Origin: an uncultured Trichococcus sp.
GTDB taxonomy: Bacteria > Bacillota > Bacilli > Lactobacillales > Aerococcaceae
NCBI RefSeq assembly: GCF_963663645.1
Contig: NZ_OY760503.1
Location: 1,183,501-1,247,500, forward strand
Direction of reading: 5' to 3'
DNA: 64,000 nucleotides
This document shows positions 44,865 through 54,106 of the stretch, piece after piece; the stretch's first letter is position 1, and every line of letters begins with the position of its first letter. The notes under the pieces were generated by a model. It had not been told where the DNA came from. It did not search any database and was given only the letters and a program-made list of their open reading frames with translations. The translations under genes and the position numbers were made by a program.

Positions 44865-47270
44865 ATGACTGCATTTGATTCAAAAGAGTATCTGGACAAG
44901 GTGGATGCCTTCTGGCGCGCCGCCAATTTCATCTCCGTGGGACAACTGTACCTGAAGGACAATCCCTTGCTGCAACGCCCGATCGAGGAAACCGATGTGA
45001 AGCTGCATCCGATCGGCCACTGGGGAACGATCTCCGGACAGAACTTCATCTATGCCCACTTGAACCGCGTCATCAACAAATATGACCTGAACATGTTCTA
45101 CGTCGAAGGACCGGGACATGGCGGACAAGTCATGGTTTCGAACTCCTATCTGGACGGCTCCTATACGGAAATCTATCCGGAAATCACCGAAGATCTGGAA
45201 GGTTTGACGAAACTCTACAAGCAATTCTCCTTCCCGGGCGGGGTCGCTTCCCATGCGGCACCGGAAACACCCGGATCGATCCATGAAGGCGGCGAACTCG
45301 GCTACTCGCTTTCCCATGCCACAGGAGCGATCTTCGACAATCCGGAAGTGATCGCGGCGACTGTCGTCGGCGACGGGGAAGCCGAAACCGGTCCGTTGGC
45401 GGCCGGCTGGTTCTCCAATGTGTTCATCAATCCGGTCACGGACGGTGCCGTTTTGCCGATCCTGTATCTGAACGGCGGCAAAATCTCCAACCCGACGATC
45501 CTCGACCGCAAATCAAACGAAGAACTGACGCAGTACTTTGGCGGCATGGGCTGGGAGACGTTGTTCGTGGAAGGAACCGAACCGGAAGCGGTGCATCCGA
45601 TCATGGCGCAAGTGTTGGATACGGCTGTTGAAAAAATCAAAGCGATCCAAACCGAAGCCCGCAAAGGCTCCGCTGCCGAAGCGAAGATGCCGGCTTGGCC
45701 GGTCATCATTTTCCGCACACCGAAAGGCTGGACGGGTCCAAAAACGTGGGATGGCGAACCGATCGAAGGCGGCTTCCGTGCCCACCAAGTGCCGATTCCG
45801 GTGGATGCGCACCATATGCAACACATCGACGCACTGGTTGATTGGATGCAGTCCTACCGTCCCGAAGAACTGTTCACTGCCGACGGTCAATTGGTGGCTG
45901 AATTGAAAGAAATGGCACCGAAAGGCGACCGACGGATGGCTACGAATCCGATCACGAATGGCGGTATCGATCCGAAACCGCTTAACATTCCGGATTGGAA
46001 GCAGTATGCCGTCGACACGACCGTGCCGGGCGCAGTCATTGCCCAGGATATGATCGAATTCGGCAATTTTGCGCGTGATCTGATTGTGGACAATCCGGAT
46101 AATTTCCGCATCTTCGGACCGGATGAAACCAAATCGAACCGTCTGAACAAAGTCTTCGAAGTGACGAACCGCGTTTGGATGGAAGCAATCGATCCTGCTT
46201 ACGATGAATGGCTTTCTCCATCCGGCCGTGTCATCGATTCGCAGTTGTCCGAACACCAAGCCGAAGGCTTCCTGGAAGGCTATGTCCTGACCGGGCGTCA
46301 TGGTTTCTTCGCGAGTTACGAAGCCTTCCTGCGTGTCGTCGATTCGATGATCACCCAACATTTCAAATGGTTGCGCAAAGCCAAAGAACAGACATGGCGC
46401 AAACACTATCCTTCCTTGAACTTGATCGCGACTTCGACTGTTTTCCAACAGGACCACAATGGCTACACTCACCAAGATCCGGGTTTGTTGACGCACTTAG
46501 CTGAGAAAAAACCGGAATTCATCCGTGAATACTTGCCGGCGGATGCGAACTCCCTGATGGCTGTAATGGCGGAAACGATGGCTTCCGAGGAACAGATTAA
46601 CCTGATTGTGTCTTCGAAACACCCGCGGCCACAATTCTACTCTGCTGAAGAAGCGGAAGTATTGGTCAAGGATGGCCTGAAAGTGATCGACTGGGCTTCG
46701 ACTTGCGGAGACGAAGAACCGGATGTCGTGATCGCAGCAGCGGGAACGGAACCGAACCTGGAGGCACTTGCCGCAGTCACGATCCTGCACAAGCAGTTCC
46801 CGGCATTGAAGATCCGTTTCATCAACATCGTGGACCTGTTGAAACTGCGCCATCCGGATGTGGATCCGCGTGGCTTGAGCGACGAAGAATTCGACGCCTA
46901 TTTCACGGCCGACAAACCGATCGTCTTTGCTTTCCACGGTTTTGAAGGTTTGATCCGCGACATCTTCTTCGATCGCCACAATCATAACCTGCACATCCAC
47001 GGCTACCGTGAGAACGGGGACATCACGACACCGTTCGACATGCGCGTATTGTCTGAGATGGATCGTTTCCACTTGGCGCAGGATGCGGCAAACGCTGTCT
47101 ATGGCGAAAAAGCGGCAGTCTTTTCGCAAAGGATGACGGAAACGGTGGACTTCCACCACCGCTTCATCCGCGAGAACGGCGAGGACATTGCGGAAGTCAT
47201 GGAATGGAAATGGGAAGCTTTGGAAGGTGCTGCAGCAGCCAAAGAACTGATTGCAAACCAAGCGGACTGA
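44865..47270 (+). CDS. xpkA: Xylulose-5-phosphate/fructose-6-phosphate phosphoketolase
   Basis: Thiamine-diphosphate enzyme that splits xylulose-5-phosphate with phosphate into acetyl-phosphate and glyceraldehyde-3-phosphate. The 801-residue length is typical. Motifs include [26 protein letters not shown], the [14 protein letters not shown] thiamine-diphosphate site near residue 172 and the later [11 protein letters not shown]. It has its own promoter after the araBDA terminator and a strong terminator of its own. Together with araBDA it gives a complete heterolactic route for arabinose. Confidence 0.96.
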   Translation: MTAFDSKEYLDKVDAFWRAANFISVGQLYLKDNPLLQRPIEETDVKLHPIGHWGTISGQNFIYAHLNRVINKYDLNMFYVEGPGHGGQVMVSNSYLDGSYTEIYPEITEDLEGLTKLYKQFSFPGGVASHAAPETPGSIHEGGELGYSLSHATGAIFDNPEVIAATVVGDGEAETGPLAAGWFSNVFINPVTDGAVLPILYLNGGKISNPTILDRKSNEELTQYFGGMGWETLFVEGTEPEAVHPIMAQVLDTAVEKIKAIQTEARKGSAAEAKMPAWPVIIFRTPKGWTGPKTWDGEPIEGGFRAHQVPIPVDAHHMQHIDALVDWMQSYRPEELFTADGQLVAELKEMAPKGDRRMATNPITNGGIDPKPLNIPDWKQYAVDTTVPGAVIAQDMIEFGNFARDLIVDNPDNFRIFGPDETKSNRLNKVFEVTNRVWMEAIDPAYDEWLSPSGRVIDSQLSEHQAEGFLEGYVLTGRHGFFASYEAFLRVVDSMITQHFKWLRKAKEQTWRKHYPSLNLIATSTVFQQDHNGYTHQDPGLLTHLAEKKPEFIREYLPADANSLMAVMAETMASEEQINLIVSSKHPRPQFYSAEEAEVLVKDGLKVIDWASTCGDEEPDVVIAAAGTEPNLEALAAVTILHKQFPALKIRFINIVDLLKLRHPDVDPRGLSDEEFDAYFTADKPIVFAFHGFEGLIRDIFFDRHNHNLHIHGYRENGDITTPFDMRVLSEMDRFHLAQDAANAVYGEKAAVFSQRMTETVDFHHRFIRENGEDIAEVMEWKWEALEGAAAAKELIANQAD

Positions 47271-47294
47271 CGTAAGAAAGACTGTTAAAAAATC

Positions 47295-47354
47295 AAAAAG
47301 ATGCGTTACCGGCCTTGGAGAAATTGCTCCTAGGCGCGGTAGCGCATCTTTTTT
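47295..47354 (+). terminator. Terminator of the phosphoketolase gene
   Basis: AAAAAGATGCGTTACC...GGTAGCGCATCTTTTTT encloses an inner stem; T tract on the plus strand. Confidence 0.88.
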
Positions 47355-47432
47355 CGGTATTTGTTGTAAATGAAGAAGAGCTGCCAAGAGATACGGCAAT
47401 AACTATGTTAGTGGGAGCGCGCTGCGCTTAGG

Positions 47433-47617
47433 TTGTCCGATTCGATCGCATTATCGGACAAAGCGGGCAGACAGAGCGTGTTGATTGTCCGATTAAATCG
47501 CGTTATCGGACAACGCGGACAGCCGAAGCATGTTGGTTGTCCGATTCGATCGCATTATCGGACAAAGCGGGCAGACAGAGCATGTTGGTTGTCCGATTCG
47601 ATCGGGTTATCGGACAA
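47433..47617. repeat. Tandem palindrome array C2, four near-identical units
   Basis: Palindromes TTGTCCGAT-(11)-ATCGGACAA of 29 bp start at 47433, 47485, 47537 and 47589, an exact 52-bp pitch. The 23-bp spacers are homologous to each other (GCGGGCAGACAGAGCRTGTTG type), so the 52-bp unit itself is duplicated. This is the best-preserved array. It lies in a convergent gap, 78 bp after a terminator. Confidence 0.95.
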
Positions 47618-47657
47618 CGCAATCAAATAGAGCACTCAGCTATGCGGATCCCGCCAT

Positions 47658-49439
47658 TCAGACGGCCTGCAGCAGGTCGTATTGGGATTGGTAGAGATGG
47701 TGATACAGGCCTTTTTGGGCCATCAGCTCTTCGTGGGTGCCTGCTTCGGCGATGTTTCCGCCTGCCACGTAGAAGATTTGGGAACTATTTTTGATTGTCG
47801 ACAGCCGGTGGGCGATGATGAAGGAAGTCCGATCTTTCAGAAGCTTCTGGAGACCTTCCTGCAGCAGCTCCTCGGTCCGGGTGTCGATGCTGGCGGTCGC
47901 TTCATCAAGGATCAGGATCTTCGGATCGGCAAGCAGGGCCCGGGCAAAGGAGAGCAATTGCCGTTGGCCAGCCGATAGGGTGCTGCCGCGCTCCTCAACA
48001 ACTGTATGGTAGCCGTCCTTCAGGTTTTGAATGAAATCATGGGCGCGTACAACTTTCGCCGCCGCGATCACTTCCTCTTCGGTGGCATCCAGCTTTCCGT
48101 AGCGGATATTTTCCAGGATCGTACCGGAAAAGATGAAGGTATCCTGCAGCATGACGCCCATCTGGCTGCGCAAGGAATGGAGTGTGACATCGCGTACGTC
48201 GTGGCCATCGATTTTGACGCTGCCTTCGTTGATGTCGTAGAAGCGGGTCAACAGGTTGATGATTGTTGTCTTGCCTGCTCCCGTCGGCCCGACCAAAGCG
48301 ATGCTCTGGCCCGGTTCGATGTGGAAGTTGACCTTATGCAAAATATCTTTGCCGTCCTCATAGCGGAAGGTGACGTCCTCGAAGTCCACTGCTCCTGAGA
48401 CCGATGGCAATTCGTAGGCATTCGGCGCATTCTGAATGGAAGGCACCTCATCCAATGTCTCGAAAATGCGTTCCAGATAGGCAGTCGCTGTGATCAAGGA
48501 ATTATAGAAGTTGCCGATATTGATGACGGGATTCCAGAAATTGTTGATGTAGCCGATGAAGGCGATCAGTGTCCCTGTTGACACGGATACGCCGATCTGG
48601 CGGATGCCCACAAAATAGATCAGACAGGTCGTCAGTACTGAAATATTCAGCACACCCGGCCACATCAGGAATTGGATTTTGACGGCTTTCATCCACGACG
48701 TCTGGTATTCCTCGCTGACTTCATTGAAGATGTCATAATTGACCTGTTCGCGGGCAAACGATTGGGTGATTTTGATGCCCGAAATGCTTTCGTGAATATA
48801 CGCGTTGAGATTGGATTGTTTGTTGCTCAAAATCTGAAAAGCGATCCGCTGGCGCTTCTTGATGAACAGCACCAGTCCGAACAGTACCGGCAAAAGAGCC
48901 ATACTGTAAAGCGTCAGCCGCACATCGATGAGGAGCATGAAGCCCAATGTGATCACTACGTTGAAAAGGTCCGAAATCAGATTGATGAGACCGTTGCTCA
49001 GCAGGTCGCTCAGCGTATTGATGTAATTGACTACGCGGATCAGAATTTTGCCGTGGGGCCGGTTGTCGAAGTAAGCGAACGGCAAGCGCTGCAGATGCGC
49101 AAAAATATCGTAGCGCATGTCCTTCAGAATATCTTGGCCGACTTCGGTTATGGCGTAAATCCGGTAGCGCATGCACCCACCGATCAGAACAAGGGAAAGG
49201 ATGAAGATGTCGCCCAGTCCCAGCAGCTGAGGCACGTTTCCTGCTGGTATCAGGTCATCGATTGCGATTTTTGTGAAATATGGGCCTGCCATTCCGGCGA
49301 TGTTCGCCAAAATGATGACAGCCAATATCTTTGAAATTGGTTTTTTGTAGGGACGGATATAGCCGGCCAAGCGCCGGTAGTGCCCCCAATTGAATTCTTG
49401 CTCTAAGTTTTCATCTACATCATAGGTGTTGCGTGCCAT
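47658..49439 (-). CDS. ABC exporter half-transporter, catalytically complete subunit
   Basis: Membrane-plus-ATPase half-transporter of 593 residues, partner of the 585-residue subunit in a multidrug-type heterodimer. About six membrane helices span residues 30-320. The ATPase domain has Walker A GPTGAGKTT, signature LSAGQRQLLSFARAL and Walker B ILILDEATASID with the catalytic Glu, plus the switch His in IIAHRLSTI. The signature has Ala in place of the first Gly (LSAGQ). It overlaps the upstream half-transporter by 20 bp, so they are made together. Confidence 0.9.
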   Translation of the reverse strand: MARNTYDVDENLEQEFNWGHYRRLAGYIRPYKKPISKILAVIILANIAGMAGPYFTKIAIDDLIPAGNVPQLLGLGDIFILSLVLIGGCMRYRIYAITEVGQDILKDMRYDIFAHLQRLPFAYFDNRPHGKILIRVVNYINTLSDLLSNGLINLISDLFNVVITLGFMLLIDVRLTLYSMALLPVLFGLVLFIKKRQRIAFQILSNKQSNLNAYIHESISGIKITQSFAREQVNYDIFNEVSEEYQTSWMKAVKIQFLMWPGVLNISVLTTCLIYFVGIRQIGVSVSTGTLIAFIGYINNFWNPVINIGNFYNSLITATAYLERIFETLDEVPSIQNAPNAYELPSVSGAVDFEDVTFRYEDGKDILHKVNFHIEPGQSIALVGPTGAGKTTIINLLTRFYDINEGSVKIDGHDVRDVTLHSLRSQMGVMLQDTFIFSGTILENIRYGKLDATEEEVIAAAKVVRAHDFIQNLKDGYHTVVEERGSTLSAGQRQLLSFARALLADPKILILDEATASIDTRTEELLQEGLQKLLKDRTSFIIAHRLSTIKNSSQIFYVAGGNIAEAGTHEELMAQKGLYHHLYQSQYDLLQAV

Positions 49440-51177
49440 TGGTTTCCCCTCCCGTCAATCCGAGTTGTTTGCAGTAAACGTCATAGTATTTGCCTCGCTT
49501 GGCCAACAGTTCCGCATGGGTTCCTTGTTCGACGACTTGGCCTTTTTCCATCATCAGGATCAGATCCGCATCCCGCACCGACGAAATCCGGTGGGCGATG
49601 ATGAAGGTCGTTTTGTTTTCCGTCAAGCCGAGCAACTCCTGCTGGATCTTCGATTCGGTTTCCATGTCGACAGCGGAAGTAGTGTCGTCCAAAATCAGGA
49701 TGGCCGGATCCTTCGCCAATGCCCGCGCTAAAGAAATGCGCTGCTTTTGCCCGCCCGACAAACCCACTCCCCGTTCGCCGATAATAGTGGCGTATCCTTG
49801 CGGCATGCTGGTGATGAAGCCGTCCGCATCGGCGATCCGGGCCATCTGCTGGATGTAGGAGCGGTCCACCTGCGGATTTCCGAAAGCGATGTTGTCTTCG
49901 ATCGTATCGGAAAACAGGAAGACGTCCTGCATGACCATGGCGATGTTCTCCCGTAATTGCCGGACCGGATAGTCCTTGGCGTTTTTTCCGTCGATGAGGA
50001 CGGCTCCCGAGGTCGGATCGTAGAATCTTCCCACCAGATTGACGAGCGTGGTCTTGCCGGAGCCGGTTTCGCCCAAGATTCCCAACGTCTGTCCGGGACC
50101 GACCGTAAAGGAGACGTGTGACAGGATATCCGTTCCGGGGTCATCGGAGAAGGCGAAGGAGACGTCGTCAAATGTGACGGTTCCTTTGATCCGGAGGTGC
50201 TCCTCGGCAGCCGTGATCGGGATCCGCGCCTCCGTGTCCAGCATGTCGCGGATTTTGACGCAAGCAGCGGAGAAGCGCTGCACATCATTGATGAGCCAAC
50301 CGCTCATGCGCATCGGCATGTTCAGCATCCAGAGGAACCCGTTGAAGGCGACCAGATCCCCCATCGACATCTCTCCGCGGATGACATAGAGGCCGCCGAG
50401 CACCAAGGCGATTGCGTTCAGCGTTCCGGCGAAACCGTCGAGCCAGGGGAGATAGGTGCGGGATACGGCTGCGGAATCCAGGTTGCGGCGCTTGAAGTCC
50501 TCGTTATGCTTCGTGAATTTCTCGATTTCATGGTCTTCCCTTGCGAAAGCTTTGACGATGCGGTTGCCGCCGATGTTTTCTTCCACCATCGAATTCAGGC
50601 GGGAGAAGCTTTCCCTGATCTGGAAAAACAGCGGGAAAGCCTTTCGGGACATCTTTTGCGTCAGGATGAAGATGATCGGCGTGACTGCCACCAACGACAG
50701 CATCAGCGGAAGGTGGATCGTGCCCATGACCGCGACGGCCATCACGAACCAGAGGATGCTTTCCAGGATATTGTAGGTGACCCAGGAGACAAAATGGCGG
50801 ATCGCATCGGTATCGCCGGTCATCCGGGCCATGATGTCCCCGACCCGGGTGTGGTTGAAGAAGTCAAAATCCAGCTCCTGCAGTTTCCGGTACATGTCCT
50901 GGCGCAGCACGAATAGGGAATTTTGGCCGATCCGCTCGAACAGCATCTGATAGCAATAGCGGATGGTCGTCCGAAAGAGCGTGATGCCGATCATGAGCGC
51001 CAAAATCGGCACCAACAAGTCATCCTGCCCGCCATCGATGACTTTATCAACCAATTCCCCGGCCAACAAGGGATTGCCGATGATCAGGAGGGCATTCAGG
51101 AAAACAAACAATAAAGCCAGTAAGCCTTTGGATTTGTATGCCCGTGCGTAGCGCCAAATCCATTGATAATGATTCAT
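49420..51177 (-). CDS. ABC exporter half-transporter with degenerate catalytic site
   Basis: First half of the heterodimeric exporter, 585 residues. Membrane helices occupy about residues 18-310. The ATPase domain has GETGSGKTT, signature LSGGQKQRISLARAL and Walker B ILILDDTTSAVD, where Asp replaces the catalytic Glu. Such asymmetric sites are usual in BmrCD-like exporters. It is divergent from an AraC regulator gene, with 123 bp between starts, suggesting local control. The substrate is unknown. Confidence 0.9.
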   Translation of the reverse strand: MNHYQWIWRYARAYKSKGLLALLFVFLNALLIIGNPLLAGELVDKVIDGGQDDLLVPILALMIGITLFRTTIRYCYQMLFERIGQNSLFVLRQDMYRKLQELDFDFFNHTRVGDIMARMTGDTDAIRHFVSWVTYNILESILWFVMAVAVMGTIHLPLMLSLVAVTPIIFILTQKMSRKAFPLFFQIRESFSRLNSMVEENIGGNRIVKAFAREDHEIEKFTKHNEDFKRRNLDSAAVSRTYLPWLDGFAGTLNAIALVLGGLYVIRGEMSMGDLVAFNGFLWMLNMPMRMSGWLINDVQRFSAACVKIRDMLDTEARIPITAAEEHLRIKGTVTFDDVSFAFSDDPGTDILSHVSFTVGPGQTLGILGETGSGKTTLVNLVGRFYDPTSGAVLIDGKNAKDYPVRQLRENIAMVMQDVFLFSDTIEDNIAFGNPQVDRSYIQQMARIADADGFITSMPQGYATIIGERGVGLSGGQKQRISLARALAKDPAILILDDTTSAVDMETESKIQQELLGLTENKTTFIIAHRISSVRDADLILMMEKGQVVEQGTHAELLAKRGKYYDVYCKQLGLTGGETNGTQHL

Positions 51178-51300
51178 AAGACAGTCCTCCTCAAAAAAAG
51201 TGTATGTTATCAGGTTACTGCTTTTTTGAGGAATGAGAATGGCTTTTCTTCGTCAGATTCCTGTACAATATAAGGGTATTCAACAGAAAGGACTTTTGCG

Positions 51301-52140
51301 ATGGCCTATACACACGTACAAACATTCAACCCTGAAATTCTCTATGCTTTCGATCCGCTGAATGAAGCCGGAAACTATTCCAAAACGCACAGCCACAACT
51401 TCCTGGAAATCAGCATCCTGCTGGAAGGGGAAGCCGATTATTTGGTGGACGGAGAACGGCAGGACTTGGGAACCGGCACCGTCATGCTGTTCAATCCGGG
51501 CGTGAAACATGCGGAAAGGCAAAAAGAGGGCACGTTTTCCCATCAGCTGCATATCGGTTTGACGAACCTTTCGCTGAACGGGCTTCCCCGCAATCATTTC
51601 CCAAACAAGCGCGCGTTGCTGGATCTCGGCTGTTATGCGGATGCCTTCATGGAGAAGGCTTGGCGGGTGACGAAGGAGTTCAACGAGCAGCGGAGCGAAT
51701 ATCAGCTGATGGGAAAAGGGCTGATATTGGAGATGCTGGGGTTGCTGCTGCGCAGCTTGGAGGACGGATCCGATAACACGATCCCTTCGGCGCTTTCCCA
51801 AACGGCCGTCCGCCAACAGCATCTGGTGAACCATGCCGTCTATTATCTGGAAAACCACCATTCCGAAGAAATCACGTTGGAACAACTGGCGCAGCAACTC
51901 TTCGTCAGCCCGGCCCATCTTTCAAAAATATTCAAGGAAGCGACCGGATTGAGCCCGATCCATTACCTGATCCACGTGCGCCTGAAGCATGCGAAGGAAC
52001 TGCTGAAGCAGGAAGAATGGACCATCAAGGATGTCGCCCAGGCTGTCGGGTATCAGGACGCTTACCATTTCAGCAAACTGTTCAAAAAATACTACGGAAC
52101 CGCACCTTCGCAAGTCGCCAAGGAACAGCGGACGGTGTAG
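51301..52140 (+). CDS. AraC-family regulator with cupin-type sensor domain
   Basis: Transcription factor of 279 residues. The N-terminal part (about 20-100) is a cupin-like ligand domain (HSHNFLEISILLEGEADYLVDG). The C-terminal 100 residues hold two helix-turn-helix motifs (ITLEQLAQQLFVSPAHLSKIFKEATG and WTIKDVAQAVGYQDAYHFSKLFKKYYG). It sits divergent from the ABC exporter operon and has a TACAAT -10 box (51264-51269). It may control that exporter or a distant sugar operon; the ligand is unknown. Confidence 0.9.
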   Translation: MAYTHVQTFNPEILYAFDPLNEAGNYSKTHSHNFLEISILLEGEADYLVDGERQDLGTGTVMLFNPGVKHAERQKEGTFSHQLHIGLTNLSLNGLPRNHFPNKRALLDLGCYADAFMEKAWRVTKEFNEQRSEYQLMGKGLILEMLGLLLRSLEDGSDNTIPSALSQTAVRQQHLVNHAVYYLENHHSEEITLEQLAQQLFVSPAHLSKIFKEATGLSPIHYLIHVRLKHAKELLKQEEWTIKDVAQAVGYQDAYHFSKLFKKYYGTAPSQVAKEQRTV

Positions 52141-52157
52141 GGAGTATCGTCAACAAG

Positions 52158-52212
52158 AAAAGGGCTGTATCAGAACCAGAACAGAATTTTCTGGATTTGA
52201 TACAGCCTCTTT
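52158..52212 (+). terminator. Terminator of the AraC-family gene
   Basis: AAAAGGGCTGTATCAGAACCAGAA pairs as two nested stems with TTCTGG and TGATACAGCC, followed by a short T run. Confidence 0.85.
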
Positions 52213-52243
52213 ATATGGAAATTTCATTTATGCTCAGAGATAC

Positions 52244-52370
52244 CCCGCCAAAAATCATTTGGCGGGCAAAAATGTCCAAGGGCAACACGTTTTACCCCGC
52301 CAAAACCTATTAGGCGGGGTAAAACGTCCGAAGACAACAAGAGCTTCCCCTTCAAAGACAATTTGGCGGG
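52244..52370. repeat. Tandem palindrome array D2, three units (CCCGCCAAA family)
   Basis: Palindromes of 23 bp start at 52244, 52296 and 52348, an exact 52-bp pitch with 29-bp spacers. Unit 1 is perfect (CCCGCCAAA/TTTGGCGGG). The spacers share GTCC(A/G)A(A/G)G.CAACA-like sequence. It lies 31 bp after a terminator in a convergent gap. Confidence 0.92.
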
Positions 52371-52384
52371 GAATTTCACGCCCT

Positions 52385-52525
52385 CGGGATTCATCACGCT
52401 CTGGCAAACGCGTTCTGAATCCCAGAAATCTCCGCCTAAGCTGACTACCACACGAGGACAAAAAGCGTCCTCTTTGTGTTAGTCCTCTTAGTGCTCGATT
52501 TCTAGAGCGGGATTCATCACGCTCT
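52385..52525. repeat. 18-bp direct repeat spanning the end of the response-regulator gene
   Basis: CGGGATTCATCACGCTCT occurs at 52385-52402 and again at 52508-52525, the second copy containing the stop codon of the response-regulator gene. Similarity continues weakly past the repeat. It looks like a duplicated gene tail next to array D2. A GAGGAC...GTCCTC inverted repeat lies between them (around 52453-52490). Confidence 0.7.
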
Positions 52526-54091
52526 AGCATGTGTTCTTCGGAATTCTTTTGGTGTCTGGCCTTCGCGTTTTTTGAAGAGGTAGCTGAAATAATTGGGATC
52601 GTTGTAGCCGATGTCCATCGCGATGGCGGACAGCTTGTCATCCGTCCCGACCAACAACTCCTTGGCATGCTGCAGCCGACATTCGGTCAGGAAGTCAATG
52701 AAGGTCTGCCCCAAAGATTGCGAGAAGATGGTGCTGAAGTGCGACGGACTCAGGTTTACGGCATCGGCCACGACGTTCAGGGAGATATCCGGATCGGTGA
52801 AGTTCTCCTTGATGAATCCCAAGGCTTTTTGGACAACGCTCTGATACTTCACCATGGAAGGATTGATGTGGGCCGCCATGAGGAAGGCCAACAGCTTTTC
52901 GATGATTTGGGTATATTCCGCGGCATCGGCCGCCACCGCCGCCAATTGATCCAGGTCGCTCAGTTTTTCAAGCAAAGGCTGCTCCGAACCGGGCTTCTTT
53001 TTTTGGACAAGATGACCCAACTCAGTCAGCACGAAAAAGCGGAAGAGGCGGTTGCGTTCCTCTGTATCCCCGGGTGTTCCCTGAAGCTCCAGCACCAATT
53101 CCTCCAGTTCATCCGCTTCGGTCTGGGCGATTTTCTGGGCCAGATCGAGCTTGAATGGATTTGTCGGGGAAACCTCGCCGTCCTTGATGTCATCCTCGTA
53201 GCTGATGATTCGTTCGGTCCGCAGCACGCCGTAAGTCTGGAGCATATTCTGCGTGTAACGGTAGGCCTGCGGGATTTCGCTGAGCCGTTCGACGATCGGG
53301 CCGATCGAAACGATCAGGTCCTCCGCCTCTTCGTCCTTCAGTTCGTGGACGAGCGTCTGAGCCAGTTGGTAACTCTTTTCCAACAGCCTGTCCGTATCGC
53401 TGTCCATGAGCAGAAACTTGATGAAGCGGGAAGAGATGCTGGAGAAAATGATGCTCTCATCCGCTCCGAAAAGGAAATGCAGATAATCGCTGAAGCGGAA
53501 ATAATCGTCGAAGTTTTTGTCGTAATGATTGGTGGCCAATACGACGCAGGTCTTTTTCCCGACCACCGAGCGTTTCAAGGCGGCGGATTCCTGCAGCACT
53601 TCCGGAACCGATAAGTCGCCGCGGAAGATGCCGTTCAGGAAATGATTTTTTTTCAGTTCGAAGACGAAATTATCCGCATGCGTATCCCGTTCCATGACGG
53701 GTTCTTTTTGTTTGTCCAATACCGCGATGACAGACTCGAGCGTTTGGGTCAGCTCGGTGTCTCTGATCGGCTTCAAAAGATAGGCGTCCGCCCGCACTTG
53801 GATGGCGGTGCGCGCATATTCGAAATCATCGAAGCCGCTGATGAAGATGATGCGGATCCAAGGGAAAATCTTCCGGACTTCCTTTGCCAAACTCAGGCCA
53901 TCCATGAAGGGCATCCGGATATCGGTCAGCAGGATATCCGGCTTGACATCCATGATCGAGGCCAAGGCCATTTCCCCGTCTGAGGCTTCCCCCGAAAAAA
54001 TCAGCGGGTGTGTTTCGGCAAGGGACAGCAGCTGGTTCCGCAGGCTGTCCCGGATCAGGTGCTCATCCTCGACAATAAAGACTTTATACAT
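52517..54091 (-). CDS. AraC-type response regulator (YesN-like)
   Basis: Response regulator of 524 residues. The receiver domain (1-120) has acidic Asp8/9-type pocket residues and the phospho-acceptor Asp57 in LLTDIRMP, with the Lys of LLKPI. A long middle region of unknown fold follows, and two helix-turn-helix motifs of AraC type form the last 100 residues (ISLNVVADAVNLSPSHFSTIF, KLSAIAMDIGYNDPNYFSYLFKK). It pairs with the sensor kinase gene 15 bp upstream in the operon. The divergent sugar transporter is the likely target. Confidence 0.92.
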   Translation of the reverse strand: MYKVFIVEDEHLIRDSLRNQLLSLAETHPLIFSGEASDGEMALASIMDVKPDILLTDIRMPFMDGLSLAKEVRKIFPWIRIIFISGFDDFEYARTAIQVRADAYLLKPIRDTELTQTLESVIAVLDKQKEPVMERDTHADNFVFELKKNHFLNGIFRGDLSVPEVLQESAALKRSVVGKKTCVVLATNHYDKNFDDYFRFSDYLHFLFGADESIIFSSISSRFIKFLLMDSDTDRLLEKSYQLAQTLVHELKDEEAEDLIVSIGPIVERLSEIPQAYRYTQNMLQTYGVLRTERIISYEDDIKDGEVSPTNPFKLDLAQKIAQTEADELEELVLELQGTPGDTEERNRLFRFFVLTELGHLVQKKKPGSEQPLLEKLSDLDQLAAVAADAAEYTQIIEKLLAFLMAAHINPSMVKYQSVVQKALGFIKENFTDPDISLNVVADAVNLSPSHFSTIFSQSLGQTFIDFLTECRLQHAKELLVGTDDKLSAIAMDIGYNDPNYFSYLFKKREGQTPKEFRRTHARA

Positions 54092-54106
54092 GCTTGTTCG
54101 CTCCTT

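Noticed and set aside
45513-46496. 327-residue open frame antisense to phosphoketolase
   Set aside because: It is a shadow of the well-conserved phosphoketolase gene and has no recognisable domain.
47433-47617. CRISPR array
   Set aside because: Spacing is regular, but the spacers are copies of each other, the repeat is a palindrome with a variable loop, and there are no cas genes.
47433-47630. Small protein of 65 residues with internal repeats
   Set aside because: It is only the translation of array C2; no ribosome binding site, and the repeat structure is explained at the DNA level.
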